Shown here in pieces: positions 22,777-31,627 of a stretch of 64,000 bases of DNA; positions within the stretch are counted from its first letter, which is position 1; each line of letters begins with the position of its first letter. The notes under the pieces were generated by a model. That model had not been told where the DNA came from. It saw nothing but the letters and a program-made list of their open reading frames with translations, and made no database searches. Origin of the DNA: Alphaproteobacteria bacterium (lineage in GTDB: Bacteria > Pseudomonadota > Alphaproteobacteria > Rhodospirillales > Casp-alpha2); the NCBI GenBank assembly GCA_014382345.1, contig JACNJX010000047.1, positions 1-64,000 of the forward strand, read 5' to 3'. Position numbers and translations under genes: made by a program.

Positions 22777-23396
22777 TGGGTTTAGACAATCCCCGCATTC
22801 TCAAGCGGTTCACCATTCTGCTTGGGGTCGCCACCTTCGTCATGTTCTCCGTCTGGATGATGATCCAGAACTATGAGGGCCAGACGGAGGGCGACTACGA
22901 AGTCCGCCAGGGCGACATCCTGCTGTCCGACGGCAAATATGAAGAGGCGATCAAGGCCTTCGAAGAAGCCCTTACGCTGCAACCCGACCACCGGGGCGCG
23001 CTGGGCGGCCAAGCCGTGGCGCTGATGGGATTGGGCAAAGACACCGAGGCGGAAAGCGTGCTGACTTATCTGATCGAATTTTTGAAAAAGACCCTGGCCA
23101 AGGATGACCCCACGGGGCGTGGTGCCCTGGCGGCGGCCTACGGCAACCGGGGCATCCTCAAGGACCGTCAGGGACGTTATGAGGCGGCGTTGAAGGACTA
23201 TATCGAATCGGTTCGCCTGGATAAGGATTTGGCCGATGGACCGGGCATTGTAGCCCAGATTCTGTATTACGAAAAGGAACCGTCAAGCATCCTGAAACGG
23301 GCGGAATACCTTTATAAGCAGATGAAACTGCCAAAAGCCGAACGGCTCATGCGAAGGCCCGAAGAAGACGCCAAACAGCGTGTCTACAAGCCCTAA
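22773..23396 (+). CDS. Membrane-anchored TPR-repeat protein
   Basis: 207 residues from ATG 22773. One N-terminal membrane anchor (ILLGVATFVMFSVWMMI, ~13-30) precedes TPR-type helices: GDILLSDGKYEEAIKAFEEA (~50-70), LTLQPDHRGALGGQAVALMG and NRGILKDRQGRYEAALKDYI (~130-150), each with the G-Y-A-x-P spacing of tetratricopeptide repeats. These mediate protein-protein contacts. Coupled to the small membrane protein by a 4-base overlap. Partner unknown. Confidence 0.8.
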   Translation: MMGLDNPRILKRFTILLGVATFVMFSVWMMIQNYEGQTEGDYEVRQGDILLSDGKYEEAIKAFEEALTLQPDHRGALGGQAVALMGLGKDTEAESVLTYLIEFLKKTLAKDDPTGRGALAAAYGNRGILKDRQGRYEAALKDYIESVRLDKDLADGPGIVAQILYYEKEPSSILKRAEYLYKQMKLPKAERLMRRPEEDAKQRVYKP

Positions 23397-23420
23397 GGAA
23401 AAGGTTCAGGGGGTGGAGCG

Positions 23421-23624
23421 TTAAAAGACGTTAACCACGCCCAAGACGTCCTGGAACAAAACGCCGAAAAAGAACACGGCGGCGATGCATCCGAACAATA
23501 GGTGCACCCATTCGGCATTACCGTCTTCGTCACGGAACTTGATGCCATGCCACGCAACAGCCCCGGTTCCGATCAGGAAAAGAAGGTTAACCAAGGGTTC
23601 GAGTTCGCCGGCGGCTTCAAACAT
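23421..23624 (-). CDS. Small membrane protein, unknown function
   Basis: 67 residues, two hydrophobic helices (LVNLLFLIGTGAVAWHGIKF and HLLFGCIAAVFFFGVLFQDV) joined by a short acidic loop (DEDGNAEW). No motif recognised. It ends 25 bases from the convergent TPR gene and lies downstream of the 183-residue-frame gene at 23681 in the same direction, so may be co-transcribed with it. Confidence 0.55.
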   Translation of the reverse strand: MFEAAGELEPLVNLLFLIGTGAVAWHGIKFRDEDGNAEWVHLLFGCIAAVFFFGVLFQDVLGVVNVF

Positions 23625-23680
23625 GGCGAGAAAATACCCCGGATCGAAGGATCAGGCAACCGGCTGTTCGCGTTCGGGCG

Positions 23681-24181
23681 TTAGGGCTTCTGTTTCGGAA
23701 GCTCGTCGGTTTCCAGATAGGGCGGGAATATGGACGCCGGGTTGTCGGTAACGAGCTCGGCGGCCAATATGCCGCCACCAACGAACAGCACCAGCCAGAA
23801 AACCGCGATCCAGAAACGCCGCACCCCGTGCCGCACCGGTTTACCGTATTCGTGGTCATAACGGTGATAGCGGGGTTCGTTTTCGTCGATGGTGCCCGTC
23901 TCGCAGCCATGGACGATATTGCGCGCATAATGCCGGGCCCAATGGGGCACGTCGCTTCTCAGCATGTAATCGGTGAAGAGTTTCGCCACCTGGGCTTCCG
24001 GCAAATCCTTGCCGTACCATTCCCTGTAGGCCAGTTGCAGAAGCTGAAATTCGCCGACCTGTAACTGGTTGGCGGCCTCGATCACGACCTGCCGCTCTCT
24101 CATTTCCTCGTCATCGTAGTCGGGATGAAGCAGCGTTTCCCACAAACTGGACAACGGGCCTTTTTTGCGTCTGTCGGACAT
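23681..24181 (-). CDS. Hypothetical protein with a C-terminal membrane span
   Basis: 166 residues from ATG 24181 (a GTG 17 codons earlier is possible; no clear ribosome-binding site at either). The cytoplasmic N-terminal ~110 residues are charged and helical (HPDYDDEEMRERQVVIEAAN, LLQLAYREWYGKDLPE), followed by one membrane helix (FWIAVFWLVLFVGGGILAA, ~125-143) and a short Pro-rich tail. No catalytic motif recognised. Divergent from the TauD-type gene, 83 bases away. Confidence 0.65.
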   Translation of the reverse strand: MSDRRKKGPLSSLWETLLHPDYDDEEMRERQVVIEAANQLQVGEFQLLQLAYREWYGKDLPEAQVAKLFTDYMLRSDVPHWARHYARNIVHGCETGTIDENEPRYHRYDHEYGKPVRHGVRRFWIAVFWLVLFVGGGILAAELVTDNPASIFPPYLETDELPKQKP

Positions 24182-24264
24182 AATGCAACATCGTAGCACA
24201 AAACCGGTAAAAAGGGGCGGAAGGGGCTTCACGCTTTGGTGATGGGACGGCTACAATCCCGGCT

Positions 24265-25098
24265 ATGGATTTTAAAAATATACAGATTAAGCCCATTGCC
24301 CCCGCCCTCGGCGCCGAGATCGCGGGCGTCGATCTTTTCGCCGACCTGGACGATGCGGTGGTTGCCGAAATCCGCCGGGCGCTGCTGCGCTACCGGGTGA
24401 TCTTCTTCCGCGACCAGGATTTCACGCCCGAACAGCATCTGGCCTTTGCCAGGAAGTTCGGCGCCCTTGTGGATTACCCGATGGTGAGCGGACTGGACGG
24501 TTATCCGGACATCGTGCCGGTGGTCAAGCTGGAGGATGAGAGCCACAATTTCGGCGGCATCTGGCATTCCGACACGACCTATCTGGCCGAGCCGCCCATG
24601 GGCGCGATCCTGGCTGCCCGCGAGCTGCCGCCCCAGGGCGGCGATACCATGTTCGCCAACATGGTGATGGCGTATGACGCACTGTCGGACGGCATGAAGG
24701 CGATGCTGGAAGGCCTGACCGCGATCAACAGTTCGGCCAAGGGCGTTGTTGCCAAGTCGCGCGAGGCCCGCCAAAAGGGCATGAACGACGTGCCGGACCC
24801 GCTGGTTGCCGAGCACCCGGTGGTGCGCACCCACCCGGAGACGGGCGAAAAGATTCTTTATGTGAACATCGGCCACACGGTCGGCATTCGTGGCATGGCG
24901 GATGAGGAAAGCGGGCCGCTGCTGGAATTCTTGTTCCGCCACCAGCGCCATGACGAATTCTCCTGCCGCTTTTCCTGGGCCCCCGGCTCGGTCGCGTTCT
25001 GGGACAACCGCTCGACCCAGCACTATCCCTTGAACGACTACCACGGCTTTAAGCGTGTCATGCACCGCATCACGCTGGCTGGGGATGTGCCGGTTTAG
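24265..25098 (+). CDS. TauD/TfdA-family Fe(II)/2-oxoglutarate-dependent dioxygenase
   Basis: 277 residues with the double-stranded beta-helix fold. Iron ligands are His101 and Asp103 in WHSDTTYL and His253 in STQHYPLNDY; the 2-oxoglutarate-binding Arg is near 268 in HRITLAG. The N-terminal GAEIAGVDLFADLDD and LLRYRVIFFRDQDF are also family hallmarks. Members hydroxylate taurine, alkyl sulfates, aryloxyacetates or similar small acids, releasing CO2 and succinate; the substrate here cannot be named. No transporter or sulfur gene adjoins it to help. Cytoplasmic, monocistronic, followed by a tRNA gene on the other strand. Confidence 0.9.
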   Translation: MDFKNIQIKPIAPALGAEIAGVDLFADLDDAVVAEIRRALLRYRVIFFRDQDFTPEQHLAFARKFGALVDYPMVSGLDGYPDIVPVVKLEDESHNFGGIWHSDTTYLAEPPMGAILAARELPPQGGDTMFANMVMAYDALSDGMKAMLEGLTAINSSAKGVVAKSREARQKGMNDVPDPLVAEHPVVRTHPETGEKILYVNIGHTVGIRGMADEESGPLLEFLFRHQRHDEFSCRFSWAPGSVAFWDNRSTQHYPLNDYHGFKRVMHRITLAGDVPV

Positions 25099-25112
25099 GG
25101 GGGAAGGGGGAA

Positions 25113-25189
25113 TGGTGGGCCCGGCAGGACTCGAACCTGCAACCAGACCGTTATGAGCGGCCGGCTCTAACCAGTTGAGCTACGGGCCC
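25113..25189 (-). tRNA. tRNA with CAT anticodon, probably tRNA-Ile2 (lysidine-modified); tRNA-Met possible
   Basis: Folds as a full cloverleaf: acceptor GGGCCCG/CGGGCCC with discriminator A and encoded CCA (25113-25115), D arm GCTC-AACTGGTTA-GAGC, anticodon stem GGCCG/CGGTC with loop CTCATAA, and T arm GCAGG-TTCGAGT-CCTGC. The anticodon is CAT. The acceptor stem has C4 and C5, the pairs used by lysidine synthetase TilS to recognise Ile2 rather than elongator Met. It is not an initiator tRNA because the first pair is G-C and the anticodon stem lacks the three consecutive G-C pairs. Confidence 0.9.
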
Positions 25190-25214
25190 GGTAGCGTGTG
25201 CCACCAAGTATACA

Positions 25215-25250
25215 GCAAAAAACGGAGGAACCTTGCGGCGCCTCCGTTTG
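25215..25250 (-). terminator. Rho-independent terminator of rpoD
   Basis: On the minus strand AACGGAGG (25248-25241) pairs with CCTCCGTT (25228-25221) and is followed by a T-run (TTTTTT). It lies 22 bases after the rpoD stop. Confidence 0.88.
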
Positions 25251-25271
25251 TTGAATTCCGTGTCTTCCCTT

Positions 25272-27308
25272 TTAATAATCCAGGAAGCTTCTCAGTTTCC
25301 GGGAGCGGGACGGGTGCTTCAGCTTGCGGAGCGCCTTGGCTTCGATCTGACGTATTCGTTCCCGCGTTACGGAGAATTGCTGGCCGACTTCTTCCAGCGT
25401 GTGATCGGTGTTCATGCCGATGCCGAAGCGCATGCGCAGCACGCGTTCCTCGCGCGCGGTCAGCGACGCCAGTACGCGGGTCGTGGTTTCGCGCAGGTTG
25501 GACTGGATCGCGGCGTCAAGCGGCTGGACCGCGTTCTTGTCTTCGATGAAATCGCCCAGGTGGCTGTCTTCCTCGTCGCCGATGGGGGTTTCCAGCGAAA
25601 TCGGCTCCTTGGCGATTTTCAGGACCTTACGCACCTTTTCCAGCGGCATGGAGAGCTTGACGGAGAGTTCTTCCGGCGTCGGTTCGCGGCCGATTTCATG
25701 CAGCATCTGGCGCGACGTGCGGACCAGCTTGTTGATGGTCTCGATCATGTGCACGGGGATCCGGATGGTGCGGGCCTGGTCCGCGATGGAGCGCGTGATG
25801 GCCTGGCGGATCCACCAGGTGGCGTAGGTCGAGAACTTGTAGCCGCGGCGGTATTCGAATTTGTCGACCGCCTTCATCAGGCCGATGTTGCCTTCCTGGA
25901 TCAGGTCGAGGAACTGCAGGCCCCGGTTGGTGTATTTCTTGGCGATGGAAATCACCAGGCGCAGGTTGGCCTCGATCATTTCCTTCTTGGCCTTGGCGGC
26001 CTCGCGTTCGCCCTTTTGCACGGTGGAGACAATGCGGCGGAATTCTCCGATCGGCAGCCCGGTGGCGTCGGCGATCTCGGCGATGTTGGCGCGCACATTC
26101 TTGGCGTCGTCGCCGTACCGCGTGGTGAACCGCGTCCAGCCCTTGCCCGCCAGCTTGCCGATGCGCTTCATCCAGCCCGGATCGAGCTCGGTGTCGCGGT
26201 AATGCTCGAGGAACTCTTCGCGCTTGATCTTGGAATTGGTGGCCATGCGCAGAAGCTTGCCTTCCGCCGTGATCAGGCTGCGGTTGAGGCCATAGAGTTG
26301 CTCGACGAGTTGTTCGATACGGGCGTTGTTGAGGTGCACGTTCTCCATCACTTCGATCAGTTCCTGGCGCAGCTTGCCGTAGCGTTTTTCCTGGGCCGGC
26401 TTGATCTCGCCGCCTTTGTGGATGGCTTCCAGGCGGGTGAGCTGCAGCTTGTGGAGCTTCTTGTAAGTTTTGGTGATCCGCTCGAAGTTCTCGACCACTT
26501 CCGGCGTTAGCTTGGCTTCCAACTGGGCCAGCGGCAGGTTCTGCTCGCCGTCTTCGTCGTCTTCGTCGTCGTCCCCGTTCTCGCGGTTCCCCGTGGCATC
26601 GCCCGATACGTCTCCGGCGGCCTTTTTCGGTTCCGGCTTGTTCCCGGCGTCTGCGGGCACTTGGGAGTTGGCGCCATCTTCGTTTTCTTCGCCGTTCTCG
26701 CCTCCGGCGTTGGGCTGGTTGGGTGGCTGGCCGGGGCCGCCGCCGTGGGTGGCGTCCAGGTCGATGATGTCGCGCAGCAGCATTTCTTCGGCGATCAGGG
26801 CATCGTGCCATTTGACGATGGCGCGAATGGTCAGCGGGCTTTCGCAGATGCCGCCGATCATCATTTCACGGCCGGCCTCGATGCGCTTGGCGATGGCGAT
26901 TTCGCCTTCCCGGGACAGCAGTTCCACGGAGCCCATTTCGCGCAGGTACATGCGCACAGGGTCGTCGGTGCGGCCGAGATCGCTTTCGTCGACGTTGCCT
27001 TTCTGAGGGGCGTCTTCTTCACTTTCTTCCGGGGCGCCCTTGGCGGCGGCGTCTTCGCCATCTTCGCTCTCGACGACGTTGATGCCCATTTCAGACAGCA
27101 TGGACATGGTGTCTTCGATCTGTTCGGAAGAGACTTGATCGGGCGGCAGGGCCGTGTTGAGGGCGTCATAGGTGACAAAGCCCTTGGTTTTGCCTTCGGC
27201 GATCATCTTTTTGACCGCGGCGTTCAGGGTGTCCAGGAGGGGGCTGTCGCCGCTTTCTTCCTGGCCGCCTTGTGCGTCTGTTTTTTGTGCTGTCGCTGCT
27301 TTAGCCAA
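25272..27308 (-). CDS. rpoD: RNA polymerase primary sigma factor RpoD (sigma-70)
   Basis: 678 residues. Region 1.1 lies at ~20-90; region 1.2 near 130-150 ([20 protein letters not shown]); a long acidic non-conserved stretch around 190-255 contains runs of E/D/G/N; region 2 is near 440-500 ([33 protein letters not shown] for -10 recognition); region 4 near 610-665 ([20 protein letters not shown], -35 recognition). It is the housekeeping sigma factor. The start is TTG at 27308 with AAGGA eight bases upstream. dnaG lies upstream in the same direction, the classical macromolecular-synthesis arrangement. Confidence 0.97.
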   Translation of the reverse strand: MAKAATAQKTDAQGGQEESGDSPLLDTLNAAVKKMIAEGKTKGFVTYDALNTALPPDQVSSEQIEDTMSMLSEMGINVVESEDGEDAAAKGAPEESEEDAPQKGNVDESDLGRTDDPVRMYLREMGSVELLSREGEIAIAKRIEAGREMMIGGICESPLTIRAIVKWHDALIAEEMLLRDIIDLDATHGGGPGQPPNQPNAGGENGEENEDGANSQVPADAGNKPEPKKAAGDVSGDATGNRENGDDDEDDEDGEQNLPLAQLEAKLTPEVVENFERITKTYKKLHKLQLTRLEAIHKGGEIKPAQEKRYGKLRQELIEVMENVHLNNARIEQLVEQLYGLNRSLITAEGKLLRMATNSKIKREEFLEHYRDTELDPGWMKRIGKLAGKGWTRFTTRYGDDAKNVRANIAEIADATGLPIGEFRRIVSTVQKGEREAAKAKKEMIEANLRLVISIAKKYTNRGLQFLDLIQEGNIGLMKAVDKFEYRRGYKFSTYATWWIRQAITRSIADQARTIRIPVHMIETINKLVRTSRQMLHEIGREPTPEELSVKLSMPLEKVRKVLKIAKEPISLETPIGDEEDSHLGDFIEDKNAVQPLDAAIQSNLRETTTRVLASLTAREERVLRMRFGIGMNTDHTLEEVGQQFSVTRERIRQIEAKALRKLKHPSRSRKLRSFLDY

Positions 27309-27757
27309 CGTTTGCTTCCTTAACTGAGGGCGGGCACCAACCGGGTTTCACGTTTCTTGCTCCGGGTTGCCTGTCGGACTCGTTTCGAACTGAAATTCCG
27401 CCTGAAATTCGGTAGACATGAACCGGCCTTATCCGTCCGGGACCGTCCCGGGTCGGCTCCGGACGGTTCCAGCCTGATCAAAACCATATGGATTAAGGTG
27501 GTTTTCGCGCCCCGCCGTTGCAAGCCCAAAAATACCGCCAATAATTATCGTGAGGGTGTTTACGTCTTCGACAGGGTGCTTGTCAAGCATTGAAGGCGAA
27601 AAATTCAATATTTCCAACATGTTCCGGCTTTTTTGCGCGGGATTTTTTATGCAAGACGCGGGCCAGATTCGCGGCCATGGAGGCAAAAAAATTTAAAAAC
27701 GGAAAATCTTCCATGGAATCAAGGGTCGGCATGGCGTCTAAACTTTTCCTAAAGGGG
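27309..27757. other. rpoD leader region between dnaG and rpoD
   Basis: 449 bases without a gene. It contains a promoter-like element at 27557-27586 on the minus strand, an inverted repeat CCGTCCGG/CCGGACGG at 27433-27466 in the predicted rpoD leader, and an A-rich 7-bp inverted repeat CCATGGA/TCCATGG at 27675-27716 just after dnaG. Nothing else recognised. Confidence 0.55.
27557..27586 (-). promoter_or_regulatory. Candidate rpoD promoter
   Basis: A perfect -35 hexamer TTGACA (27586-27581) is followed after 18 bases by a weak -10-like TAAACA (27562-27557). It would give rpoD a leader of about 240 bases carrying the inverted repeat at 27433-27466. The -10 matches consensus poorly, so this is tentative. 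Confidence 0.35.
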
Positions 27758-29596
27758 CTAATTCCGGTCTCCGTGCATGGCTTGCTCCAGCAGCGCGCGC
27801 TGGCGCTCCCAGTCTTCTTCGGCAATGCCGTCATCCCCCGCGTGCCGGATTTTCTCGACTTCCGGTGCGGTTTCCAGGGTTTTCAGCAGGGCGACGTTCT
27901 CGTCCCACAGGGTTTGGTACTTTTCCGCCGGGGCGTCGGCGCGGAGAATCCGGTTGGCCTGGATCATCGGGTCGCGGAACAGGACGTTCAGGCTTTCGGC
28001 ATAGCCGCGTTGGGCCAACACGTCCTTGACGCCGTCGGATTCCAGGTCGGCGTCGTTCAAAAGCACCGAAATCAGTTCCTGGCGCAACTGGTCCAGGCCG
28101 CCTTCGGCGAAGCTGAAATTGCCAAGCGTTTCCTCGACGTGATCGAAAATATCCGGGTGGCTGATGATGATCGCCAGCAACACCTGTTGGGCGAGCCTGC
28201 GGGCGTCGGGGCTTGCTCCACCGCCAGTGGGGCCTCCACCAGTGAGTCCTCCGCCGGGGGCTTCGCCGAGCGCCATGGACGGTTGCCAATTGGCACGGCT
28301 GTTGCCCCTGACATTGGCATCCTTGCGGCTTTTTGCGCCGGACCAGAGCCGGTCGTTGAACAGCGCCAGGAAATGCGAGCGCAGGGTGGAATCTGTGATT
28401 TCCAGCGCGTGGTCTTTAAGCCGTTTTTGCAGGGCGGCCCGTTGTTCCGGCGTTTTCGGGACGCGCCCGCCGGTTTCCATGCGCCACAGCACTTCGGACA
28501 GCGGTAGCGCCGCGTTGATGACGCCGGACATGGCCTCTGCGCCGCCGGTCTTGATCAGGCTGTCCGGGTCTTCGCCCGTCGGCAGCAGTGCAAAGCGCAA
28601 ACCGTAGCCTGACGCCAGCAGCGGCAAGGCGCGCACGGCGGCGCGGGCGGCGGCCTTCTGTCCGGCGGCGTCGCCGTCGAAGCACAGCACCGGCTCGGGC
28701 ACGATCTTCCAGAGAATCTTCATCTGGTCCTCGGTCAGCGCCGTGCCCAAGGGGGCGACGGCGTTCTCAAACCCCGCCTGATGGAGAGCGATGACGTCCG
28801 TATAGCCCTCGGTGACGAGAATCAGCCCCGCCTTGCGCGCCGGGCCGCTGGCCGTTTTCTGCCCGTACAGCACGTGGCCTTTGTGGAACAGCGAGGTTTC
28901 CGGCGAGTTCAAATACTTGGGCTCGCCGTCGCCCAAGATCCGTCCGCCGAAGGCGATCACCCGGTCGCGCGTGTCGGTAATCGGGAATATCACCCGGCCG
29001 CGGAACCGGTCATAGGAATTTCTTGAATTGTCCTCAGGCTGGATAATCAGGCCGGTGGCGATCATCCGGCCATCGTCGATACCCTCGCGGGCGAGGGCTT
29101 CTTTCAATACGGTCCGGCCATCCGGCGCAAAGCCCAGGCGGAAGCGTTTGATGGTCTCGTCCGCAAGGCCGCGGCGTTTCAGGTAGTCCAGCGCCTGTTT
29201 GCCGTTGGTGCCGTAGAGCTGGCTCTGGAAAAACCGCGTTGCCGCCTCGGTGACATCATAGAGCGTCTTGCGCTGTTCCTGGCGTTCGCGTTCTTCCGGG
29301 GTGTCCTGGGGGATTTCCAGCCCGGCCTCGCCGGCCAGCTTTTCCACCGCTTCCGGGAAGGTCAGACCTTCGGTCTGCATGACGAAGTCGAAGACGCTGC
29401 CGTGCTCGCCGCAGCCGAAGCAGTGGTAGAAGCCCTTTTCCTCATTGACCGTGAACGACGGCGTCTTTTCCTTGTGGAACGGGCACAGCCCGGAATGTTC
29501 GCGCCCCTTGCGGGTCAGCTTGACGCGCCGTCCGACGACATCCGCCAAGCCGGAACGGCCACGTAATTCTTCCAGGAACTGATCGGAAAAGGCCAT
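27758..29596 (-). CDS. dnaG: DNA primase DnaG
   Basis: 612 residues from ATG 29596 (a TTG eight codons upstream is possible). The N-terminal CHC2-type zinc ribbon has C38, H41, C59 and C62 (LCPFHKEKTPSF, YHCFGCGEHG). The TOPRIM catalytic core carries VTEGYTDVIALHQAG and the metal site CFDGDAAGQKAA. The C-terminal helicase-binding domain follows a Gly/Thr/Pro linker (GGGLTGGGPTGGG near 455-470). It makes RNA primers on the lagging strand. It lies between yqeY upstream and rpoD downstream, the typical alphaproteobacterial order. Confidence 0.97.
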   Translation of the reverse strand: MAFSDQFLEELRGRSGLADVVGRRVKLTRKGREHSGLCPFHKEKTPSFTVNEEKGFYHCFGCGEHGSVFDFVMQTEGLTFPEAVEKLAGEAGLEIPQDTPEERERQEQRKTLYDVTEAATRFFQSQLYGTNGKQALDYLKRRGLADETIKRFRLGFAPDGRTVLKEALAREGIDDGRMIATGLIIQPEDNSRNSYDRFRGRVIFPITDTRDRVIAFGGRILGDGEPKYLNSPETSLFHKGHVLYGQKTASGPARKAGLILVTEGYTDVIALHQAGFENAVAPLGTALTEDQMKILWKIVPEPVLCFDGDAAGQKAAARAAVRALPLLASGYGLRFALLPTGEDPDSLIKTGGAEAMSGVINAALPLSEVLWRMETGGRVPKTPEQRAALQKRLKDHALEITDSTLRSHFLALFNDRLWSGAKSRKDANVRGNSRANWQPSMALGEAPGGGLTGGGPTGGGASPDARRLAQQVLLAIIISHPDIFDHVEETLGNFSFAEGGLDQLRQELISVLLNDADLESDGVKDVLAQRGYAESLNVLFRDPMIQANRILRADAPAEKYQTLWDENVALLKTLETAPEVEKIRHAGDDGIAEEDWERQRALLEQAMHGDRN

Positions 29597-29745
29597 GTTT
29601 GATCTCTTAGGGGCGAACAAAACACTGCGCCCGGAAGAAACCGGGCAAACGAATCGCCGAATAATACCACGTTTCGCAAGCGGCCCTTAACGGCGCTTGC
29701 GGTGGATTGGTTGAATAACGGGGATAAAGTTAGAGAGGGGCGCTT

Positions 29746-30201
29746 TTAACTCAGCCGGCTCTTGACCAGGGCGCTGGCCTTGGAAAAGTCCATGCTTCCG
29801 GCGTGGCGGTCCTTCAGCGCCGCCATGACGCGCCCCATGTCCTTGAGGCTAGCGGCTTCCGTCTCGCCGATGACGGTGTCGATGGCGGCGGTCATGTCGT
29901 CTTCGCTCATCTGTTCGGGCAGGAATTCCTCGATCACGGCGATTTCTTCGGCTTCCTGCTGGGCCAGTTCCATGCGCCCGCCCTTCTCATAAAGCGAAAT
30001 GGATTCGCGGCGCTGCTTGATCATGGATTGCAACATGCCCAGCACCTCGTCTTCCAGGATGCCGTCCTTGTTGCCCTTGGAGCGCGCGGCGATGTCGCGG
30101 TCCTTGAGCGCCGCCATGATCAGCCGCAGCGTCGCGGTGGACTTGGCATCCTTGCTCTTCATAGCCGTCTTGAGGGCGTCGGCGATTCGCGTGCGCAGCA
30201 T
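29746..30201 (-). CDS. GatB/YqeY domain protein
   Basis: 151 residues from ATG 30201, where the family start MLRTRIADALKTAMKSKD begins. Helical YqeY fold: TLRLIMAALKDRDIAARSKG, DEVLGMLQSMIKQRRESISL and the C-terminal DMGRVMAALKDRHAGSMDFS, a segment shared with the tail domain of GatB amidotransferase that contacts tRNA. Its exact role is not established. It stands directly upstream of dnaG and rpoD, as in many bacteria, and diverges from carA. Confidence 0.93.
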   Translation of the reverse strand: MLRTRIADALKTAMKSKDAKSTATLRLIMAALKDRDIAARSKGNKDGILEDEVLGMLQSMIKQRRESISLYEKGGRMELAQQEAEEIAVIEEFLPEQMSEDDMTAAIDTVIGETEAASLKDMGRVMAALKDRHAGSMDFSKASALVKSRLS

Positions 30202-30421
30202 GGCAGGCCCTTGGTTGTTTTTCCAGGAAACGAAGAAGGTAGCGAATCCCGCTGCAAAAAGCAAGCCGGGTCATTAAAATAAGTCATTGAAAAACAAGCA
30301 GTTTTTAGGAATTTGGAGTCTTGACCTGTGGTCCCGGATTGCTTATGTAAGGCGTGCCCGGCGCCTTGCTCTTAAGGATGCGGGCGACGCGCCCTAAGTG
30401 CCCTCCAGTCAGGCCCTGCCC

Positions 30422-31627
30422 ATGACCGACGTAAAAGTCCCCGCCATCCCGGCCGGAACCAGGTTCCGGGGGGAGGGATTCTCCTGCGCCGCCGACGCCG
30501 CCCTGGTGTTGGCGACGGGCGAAGTCTTCTGGGGCCGTGGTGCGGGCGCGGTGGGCCGCGCGGTCGGCGAGGTCTGCTTCAACACCTCGATCACCGGCTA
30601 TCAGGAAATCCTCACCGACCCCAGCTACGCCGGCCAGATCATCACCTTTACCTTCCCGCACATCGGCAACGTCGGCGCCAATCCGGACGATCTGGAAACG
30701 ACAACGCCCGCCGTCCGGGGCTGCATCCTGCGCGCCGATATCACGGATCCCGCCAGTTGGCGCTCGGCGGGTCATTTGGATGCCTGGCTGAAGTCCATGA
30801 ACCTGGTTGCCGTCACCGGCATCGATACCCGCCGCCTGACGCGCCGGATCCGCGACGGCGGCGCGCCGACGGGCGTCATCGTCCGCGCGAAAGAGGGCGA
30901 AAGCCTCGATATCGACGCGCTCAAGGCGGAAGCCGCCGCCTGGCCGGGGCTGGAAGGCATGGACCTGGCGAAGGAGGTCTCCTGCGTCCAGACCTATACC
31001 TGGGACGAAACCGAATGGACGCTGGAGGACGGCTTCGGCAAGCAAAGCGAGCCGAAGTTTCACGTCGTCGCCGTCGATTACGGGGCCAAGCGCAACATCC
31101 TGCGCTGCCTCGCCTCCACCGGATGCCGCGTCACGGTGGTGCCGGCAACGGCGACGGCGGAAGAGATTTTAGGCCACCAGCCCGACGGCGTGTTTCTGTC
31201 CAACGGCCCCGGCGACCCGGCGGCGACCGGCGTTTACGCCGTCCCGGCGATCCAGGCGGTTCTGGAAACCGGCCTGCCGGTGTTCGGCATCTGCCTCGGC
31301 CACCAGATCCTGTCGCTCGCCCTGGGCGCCAAGACTTCGAAGATGCATTTGGGCCATCGCGGCGCCAACCAGCCGGTTAAGGACGTCGAGACCGGCCGCG
31401 TCGAAATCACCAGCCAGAACCACGGCTTCGTCGTCGAGCGCGACAGCCTGCCCGCCGGTGTCATCGAGACCCACACGTCGCTGTTCGACGGCTCGCTCGA
31501 AGGCATCCGCGTCGACGGCAAGCCGGTGTTTTCGGTCCAGTACCACCCCGAAGCCTCCCCCGGCCCGCAGGACAGCCACTACCTGTTCGACCGGTTCGTC
31601 GCCAACATGGAGGCGGCTAAGCCATGA
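30422..31627 (+). CDS. carA: Carbamoyl-phosphate synthase small subunit CarA
   Basis: 401 residues from ATG 30422 (a GTG eight codons upstream is an alternative). The N-terminal CarA-specific domain includes EVCFNTSITGYQEILTDPSY and FTFPHIGNVG; the C-terminal class I glutamine amidotransferase has the nucleophile Cys291 in VFGICLGHQ and the His-Glu pair in QYHPEASPGPQD. It splits glutamine and channels ammonia to CarB for carbamoyl phosphate, feeding arginine and pyrimidine synthesis. The stop overlaps a 33-codon ORF as ATGA, which then couples to carB. Confidence 0.97.
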   Translation: MTDVKVPAIPAGTRFRGEGFSCAADAALVLATGEVFWGRGAGAVGRAVGEVCFNTSITGYQEILTDPSYAGQIITFTFPHIGNVGANPDDLETTTPAVRGCILRADITDPASWRSAGHLDAWLKSMNLVAVTGIDTRRLTRRIRDGGAPTGVIVRAKEGESLDIDALKAEAAAWPGLEGMDLAKEVSCVQTYTWDETEWTLEDGFGKQSEPKFHVVAVDYGAKRNILRCLASTGCRVTVVPATATAEEILGHQPDGVFLSNGPGDPAATGVYAVPAIQAVLETGLPVFGICLGHQILSLALGAKTSKMHLGHRGANQPVKDVETGRVEITSQNHGFVVERDSLPAGVIETHTSLFDGSLEGIRVDGKPVFSVQYHPEASPGPQDSHYLFDRFVANMEAAKP

